Shown here piece by piece: positions 61,133 to 64,000 of a DNA stretch of 64,000 bases. This DNA comes from Anoxybacter fermentans (GTDB lineage Bacteria > Bacillota > Halanaerobiia > DY22613). The notes below the pieces were generated by a model that made no database searches, was not told where the DNA came from, and saw nothing but the letters and a program-made list of their open reading frames with translations. Each line of letters opens with the position of its first letter. The first letter of the stretch is position 1. Both the position numbers and the translations under genes were made by a program. The stretch covers positions 62,001 to 126,000 of the forward strand of contig NZ_CP016379.1 in the NCBI RefSeq assembly GCF_003991135.1, in the 5' to 3' direction.

Positions 61133-62350
61133 ATGAAAAAATTGAAAATTTTATATATTACCTCAGGTTTTAATCATAGTTATCCACATCGGTTTATTGA
61201 TCAGTTTATTTCAACTTCACTCAAATCAATTTCTCATAAAACAAAAGTTTTTCAATTGAATAAAGATATAGATTGGCAATCACAATTATTTGCAGCTATA
61301 GAAGTGTTCTTTCCAGATTTTGTATTTACCATCCACGGAGTTAATATGTCAGAATCAGTGGTACAGAAAATTAAAAATTATGGAGTAAAGATGGGTATTT
61401 GGTTTGTTGATGATCCATATGATATAGATGCCAGTAAGCAAAGACTTTATAGTTATGATTTTGTGTTTACCAATGAAAAAGAATGTGTATCGGTTTATGA
61501 ACGCTACGGTTTTGATAAGGTTTATTATTTACCTTTAGGAGTTCAGACCCGGTATTATTATCCAGAAAATCCACCAGAAAAATATCGATCAGATATTTGT
61601 TTTGTTGGTTCACCATTTCCAAAACGGGTGGAGATTATAAAATTTTTATATTCCAGATTGCCTGAAATGCATATTAAAATTATCGGTCCCCATTGGAATA
61701 AACATTTACCGGAAAATGCAGATTTAATAGGTTACCCCTTAGGGCCTGATGAAATCAGAAAGTATTATAATGGAGCAAAAATTAATTTAAATATTCATCG
61801 CGGTGATACTGAGCATATTGTTGTTGGTCAAAATCTGAATACTGAAGGAATTAAAGCTAAGTCTCCAAATAATAGAACATTTGATATTGCTGCCTGTAAA
61901 GCGTTTCAGTTAGCAAATTTTCGACCAGGTTTAAAGAATTATTTTGATTTAGAAAATGAGCTTATTACTTTTAAAGATAAAGATGATTTAGTGGAAAAAA
62001 TTATCTATTATATAGATCATGTAGAAGAGAGAAATCGAATAGCAACTAATGGATATAAGAGAACAATAAGTCAGCACAGATTTGAAAATAGATTAGAAAA
62101 AATGATGGATATTGTTAAAGAACATCTTCAGCAAGAAATAAGGTATTTAACTTCTCCTCAAATGATAAAACAGGGAAGACTTGTTAAAAGTAATAAGGCT
62201 GCAGTTTACTTTATAATTAATGGTAAAAAACACTTAATTCAGAATGTAAGAACTTTTAACAGTTTGGGTTTTGATTGGAAGGATATAGAAGTGTTTTCCC
62301 AAAAAGAGATTGACCAGATACCGGGGGGTGTTACTATCAAGATTGAATAA
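61133..62350 (+). CDS. CgeB-like glycosyltransferase with C-terminal KHLI-type module
   Basis: 405 residues. N-terminal CgeB-like part (ILYITSGFNHSYPHRFIDQF, GIWFVDDPYDID), then a GT4-like half with YLPLGVQTRYYYP, ICFVGSPFPKRVEIIKFL, INLNIHRGDTEH and NNRTFDIAACKAF (donor-site Glu/Asp region). The last 62 residues (GRLVKSNKAAVYFIINGKKH, WKDIEVFSQKEIDQIPGG) are a diverged copy of the module ending the two GT2 genes at 57688 and 58768. ATG behind GAAGGAGAG. Spore-maturation CgeB proteins glycosylate surfaces. Last gene of the glycan locus. Confidence 0.85.
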   Translation: MKKLKILYITSGFNHSYPHRFIDQFISTSLKSISHKTKVFQLNKDIDWQSQLFAAIEVFFPDFVFTIHGVNMSESVVQKIKNYGVKMGIWFVDDPYDIDASKQRLYSYDFVFTNEKECVSVYERYGFDKVYYLPLGVQTRYYYPENPPEKYRSDICFVGSPFPKRVEIIKFLYSRLPEMHIKIIGPHWNKHLPENADLIGYPLGPDEIRKYYNGAKINLNIHRGDTEHIVVGQNLNTEGIKAKSPNNRTFDIAACKAFQLANFRPGLKNYFDLENELITFKDKDDLVEKIIYYIDHVEERNRIATNGYKRTISQHRFENRLEKMMDIVKEHLQQEIRYLTSPQMIKQGRLVKSNKAAVYFIINGKKHLIQNVRTFNSLGFDWKDIEVFSQKEIDQIPGGVTIKIE

Positions 62351-62357
62351 ATGAAAA

Positions 62358-62395
62358 AGGACTGTTGAAGTAATTCAACAGTCCTGAGGTTTTTA
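62358..62395 (+). terminator. Bidirectional terminator between convergent genes
   Basis: AGGACTGTTGAA pairs perfectly with TTCAACAGTCCT around GTAA; TTTTTATG follows on the + strand and TTTTTCAT on the minus strand, so it serves both the glycosyltransferase and the phosphorylase gene. Confidence 0.92.
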
Positions 62396-62398
62396 TGT

Positions 62399-64000
62399 TT
62401 ATCTGTTGGTATACAGCCGTTCATAGTATTCTTTAACCATCCGGGTAGCAGAGAACTTTTCATAGGTGGATTTAATACTGGCCCGCATCATCTTAATCCA
62501 TTTGGCCCGGTCTTCATAATAGGTTGGAACAACCTCTTCTAAAAGAACTTTATAAAGGGCCCGTAAGTCATGCTCATCCTGCCCTTCTCCTTCGTATCCA
62601 TCACCAAACTGCCAGCCGTTGACTCCGTGTTCGCATGCCTCTGGCCACCATCCATCCAGGGTAGAGAGGTTTAGAACACCGTTCATGGCTGCTTTCATAC
62701 CGGAAGTACCCGAAGCTTCCATGGGTCGGCGTGGATTATTTAACCAGACATCGGTACCTCTTGTCAGCATACGGCCGATGGAGATGTCATAGTTTTCAAT
62801 AAAGACGACGCTCTTTGGATATTTTTTCATCATCTTAACCAGATTGGCTACAATAGCTTTTCCGGTATCATCTAATGGATGTGCTTTACCGGAGAAAACA
62901 ATCTGAATTTTTCCATCCTTTAATAATGGGTCAATCACTTCAGGATTGGTAAAAATCAAATCACTCCGTTTATATGGAGCAGCCCTACGTGCAAAACCGA
63001 TGAGGAGAGCATCAGGGTTCAGTTCTACACCGGTCCGTTCTTTGATAAATCCGATACATTCTTTTTTAATTTCCATATGGGCATTCCAGAGATCATCGTC
63101 ATTTTCTAGATTTTTCTGAATCCTTGGGTCAACCCAGGTGCCGTGGTGAACACCATTGGTAATAGCAATAATAGGTGCACTATCTTTTACATCTGCCCAC
63201 ATCTTCCGTGCAGTCTGACCGTGAAGTTGGGCTACAGCATTGGCAATCCGGGAGAGACGTAAACCAGCTACTGTCATGTTAAAAGGTGCGCCACCGATCT
63301 GAACCATTTGATCTAAGGTTAGACCATTATTGGCACCCATATATATTAAGGTTTCTAAGGAATGGCTTTCATTACCGGCTTTTACCGGAGTATGAGTGGT
63401 GAAGACGATTTCTTTGCGGGTCTTTTCCCAGGCCTCTTCAAAGGACAGACCTTTTTCCATTTTTTCACGGATTAACTCCAGACCTGCTAAAGCAGCATGG
63501 CCTTCATTAAAGTGGTAAACATCTACATCAATACCCAGCTTGCGGAGAGCACGAACTCCACCAATACCCAGGATCATTTCTTGAGCAATTCGGGTTTCGC
63601 TGAATCCGCCGTAAAGCTGTCCTGTGATCCATTTACCGGGGTTGTCAGGTAGATTAGTATCCAATAAATAAAGAGGTGCATTACCGTATTTATCAACTTT
63701 CCAGACCTTTGCTTTAACTTCTTCACCGCGGATTTTAACACTGACTGTTACACCGGTGTCTTTTAAAAAGTCGTATTCATAGTTGTGGTAACAGTCATAA
63801 GGTTTTCCGTCTTCTCCGATTAATTGGCGGGTGTATCCCTGTCTCCAAAGGAGGCCAATCCCTACTAAAGGGAGATCCAAATCTTTTGCGGCCTTTAAGT
63901 GGTCGCCGGCAAGAATTCCCAATCCACCGGCATAGAGATGAAATTCTTCATGTAAGCCGTATTCCATACAAAAATAGGCCACACGAGGCAGTTTCTGAGT
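62399..64000 (-). CDS. glgP: Alpha-glucan (maltodextrin/glycogen) phosphorylase, C-terminal part
   Basis: About 533 residues are visible and the frame is open through the right edge (TQKLPRVAYFCMEYGL), so the N-terminus is outside. Visible: GGLGILAGDHLKAAKDL, HFNEGHAALAGLELI, TTHTPVKAGNE, GFARRAAPYKRSDLIF, IENYDISIGRMLTRGTDVWL and the PLP-site block EASGTSGMKAAMNG. This fits the shorter, unregulated phosphorylases that release glucose-1-phosphate from alpha-1,4-glucans in the cytoplasm. Minus strand, convergent with the glycan locus; the product could feed rmlA, though that is only inference. Confidence 0.92.
   Translation of the reverse strand, partial: TQKLPRVAYFCMEYGLHEEFHLYAGGLGILAGDHLKAAKDLDLPLVGIGLLWRQGYTRQLIGEDGKPYDCYHNYEYDFLKDTGVTVSVKIRGEEVKAKVWKVDKYGNAPLYLLDTNLPDNPGKWITGQLYGGFSETRIAQEMILGIGGVRALRKLGIDVDVYHFNEGHAALAGLELIREKMEKGLSFEEAWEKTRKEIVFTTHTPVKAGNESHSLETLIYMGANNGLTLDQMVQIGGAPFNMTVAGLRLSRIANAVAQLHGQTARKMWADVKDSAPIIAITNGVHHGTWVDPRIQKNLENDDDLWNAHMEIKKECIGFIKERTGVELNPDALLIGFARRAAPYKRSDLIFTNPEVIDPLLKDGKIQIVFSGKAHPLDDTGKAIVANLVKMMKKYPKSVVFIENYDISIGRMLTRGTDVWLNNPRRPMEASGTSGMKAAMNGVLNLSTLDGWWPEACEHGVNGWQFGDGYEGEGQDEHDLRALYKVLLEEVVPTYYEDRAKWIKMMRASIKSTYEKFSATRMVKEYYERLYTNR

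Overview
The window looks like a chromosome segment of a low-GC, anaerobic, Gram-positive-type bacterium (Firmicutes; Clostridia or Halanaerobiales are my best guess, by inference only). The evidence is AT-rich coding sequence, strong AGGAGG-type ribosome sites with many GTG/TTG starts, a CIRCE-controlled groESL, a SAM-I (S-box) riboswitch, an EndoAI/EndoA (MazEF) pair, a flavodiiron oxygen/NO-detoxifying protein and a TrpR-like YerC protein. Nearly all genes lie on the + strand. I see no rRNA, tRNA, CRISPR array, prophage or transposase gene.

Layout. 1-3.8 kb: sugar-acid (2-keto-3-deoxygluconate) catabolism, with a LarA-like end, a D-2-hydroxyacid dehydrogenase, a KdgK-type kinase, KDPG aldolase and an IclR regulator, followed by a decayed glmS 3' end. 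4-8.4 kb: flavodiiron protein, parvulin foldase, an unknown membrane protein and a gamma-carbonic-anhydrase-like protein. 8.5-12.5 kb: acpS, NAD(P)HX repair enzyme, alanine racemase, hydrolase. 12.6-15.9 kb: an unusual SF1 helicase with a DbpA-like RNA-binding N-terminus, a 49-residue orphan resembling the antitoxin tail, and the EndoAI/EndoA pair. 16-23.9 kb: asparaginase, M20 peptidase, LolA/TPR protein, amidohydrolase, NAGPA-type glycosidase, DUF2007. 24-28.3 kb: tsaE-tsaB-rimI-tsaD for t6A tRNA modification, a cluster of DnaA boxes and a radical SAM/PDZ/DUF512 protein. 28.4-36.4 kb: groESL, D-cysteine desulfhydrase-like enzyme, a three-gene ABC transporter and a secreted subtilase on the minus strand. 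36.6-39.8 kb: guaA and a purine permease with a PurR-box-like palindrome. 40-42.7 kb: molybdopterin genes split by an AT-rich MFS gene. 42.8-49.5 kb: ornithine racemase and ornithine carbamoyltransferase, yerC, cysK, S-box-metNIQ. 49.6-62.4 kb: a surface-glycan locus (dTDP-rhamnose genes, six glycosyltransferase genes, a UDP-sugar dehydrogenase). 62.4-64 kb: a glucan phosphorylase running off the end.

The most striking unexplained structure is a dispersed family of long, multi-stem palindromes: eight substantial copies of 115-209 bp plus two single-end remnants. They share an outer inverted repeat of about 19 bp, and long copies have nested inner hairpins. They lie between genes, one supplies the last codons and stop of rmlB, and their stems show compensatory changes. 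All eight non-Watson-Crick pairs I found in the stems I compared are G-U wobbles when read on the + strand, which suggests function or constraint at the RNA level. A second structured element (18-bp outer stem around a 14-bp hairpin and a second small hairpin, 53274-53404) precedes the glycosyltransferase genes.

All calls were made by reading the sequence and translations without database searches. Start codons were often moved inward from the longest open frame to fit a ribosome site.
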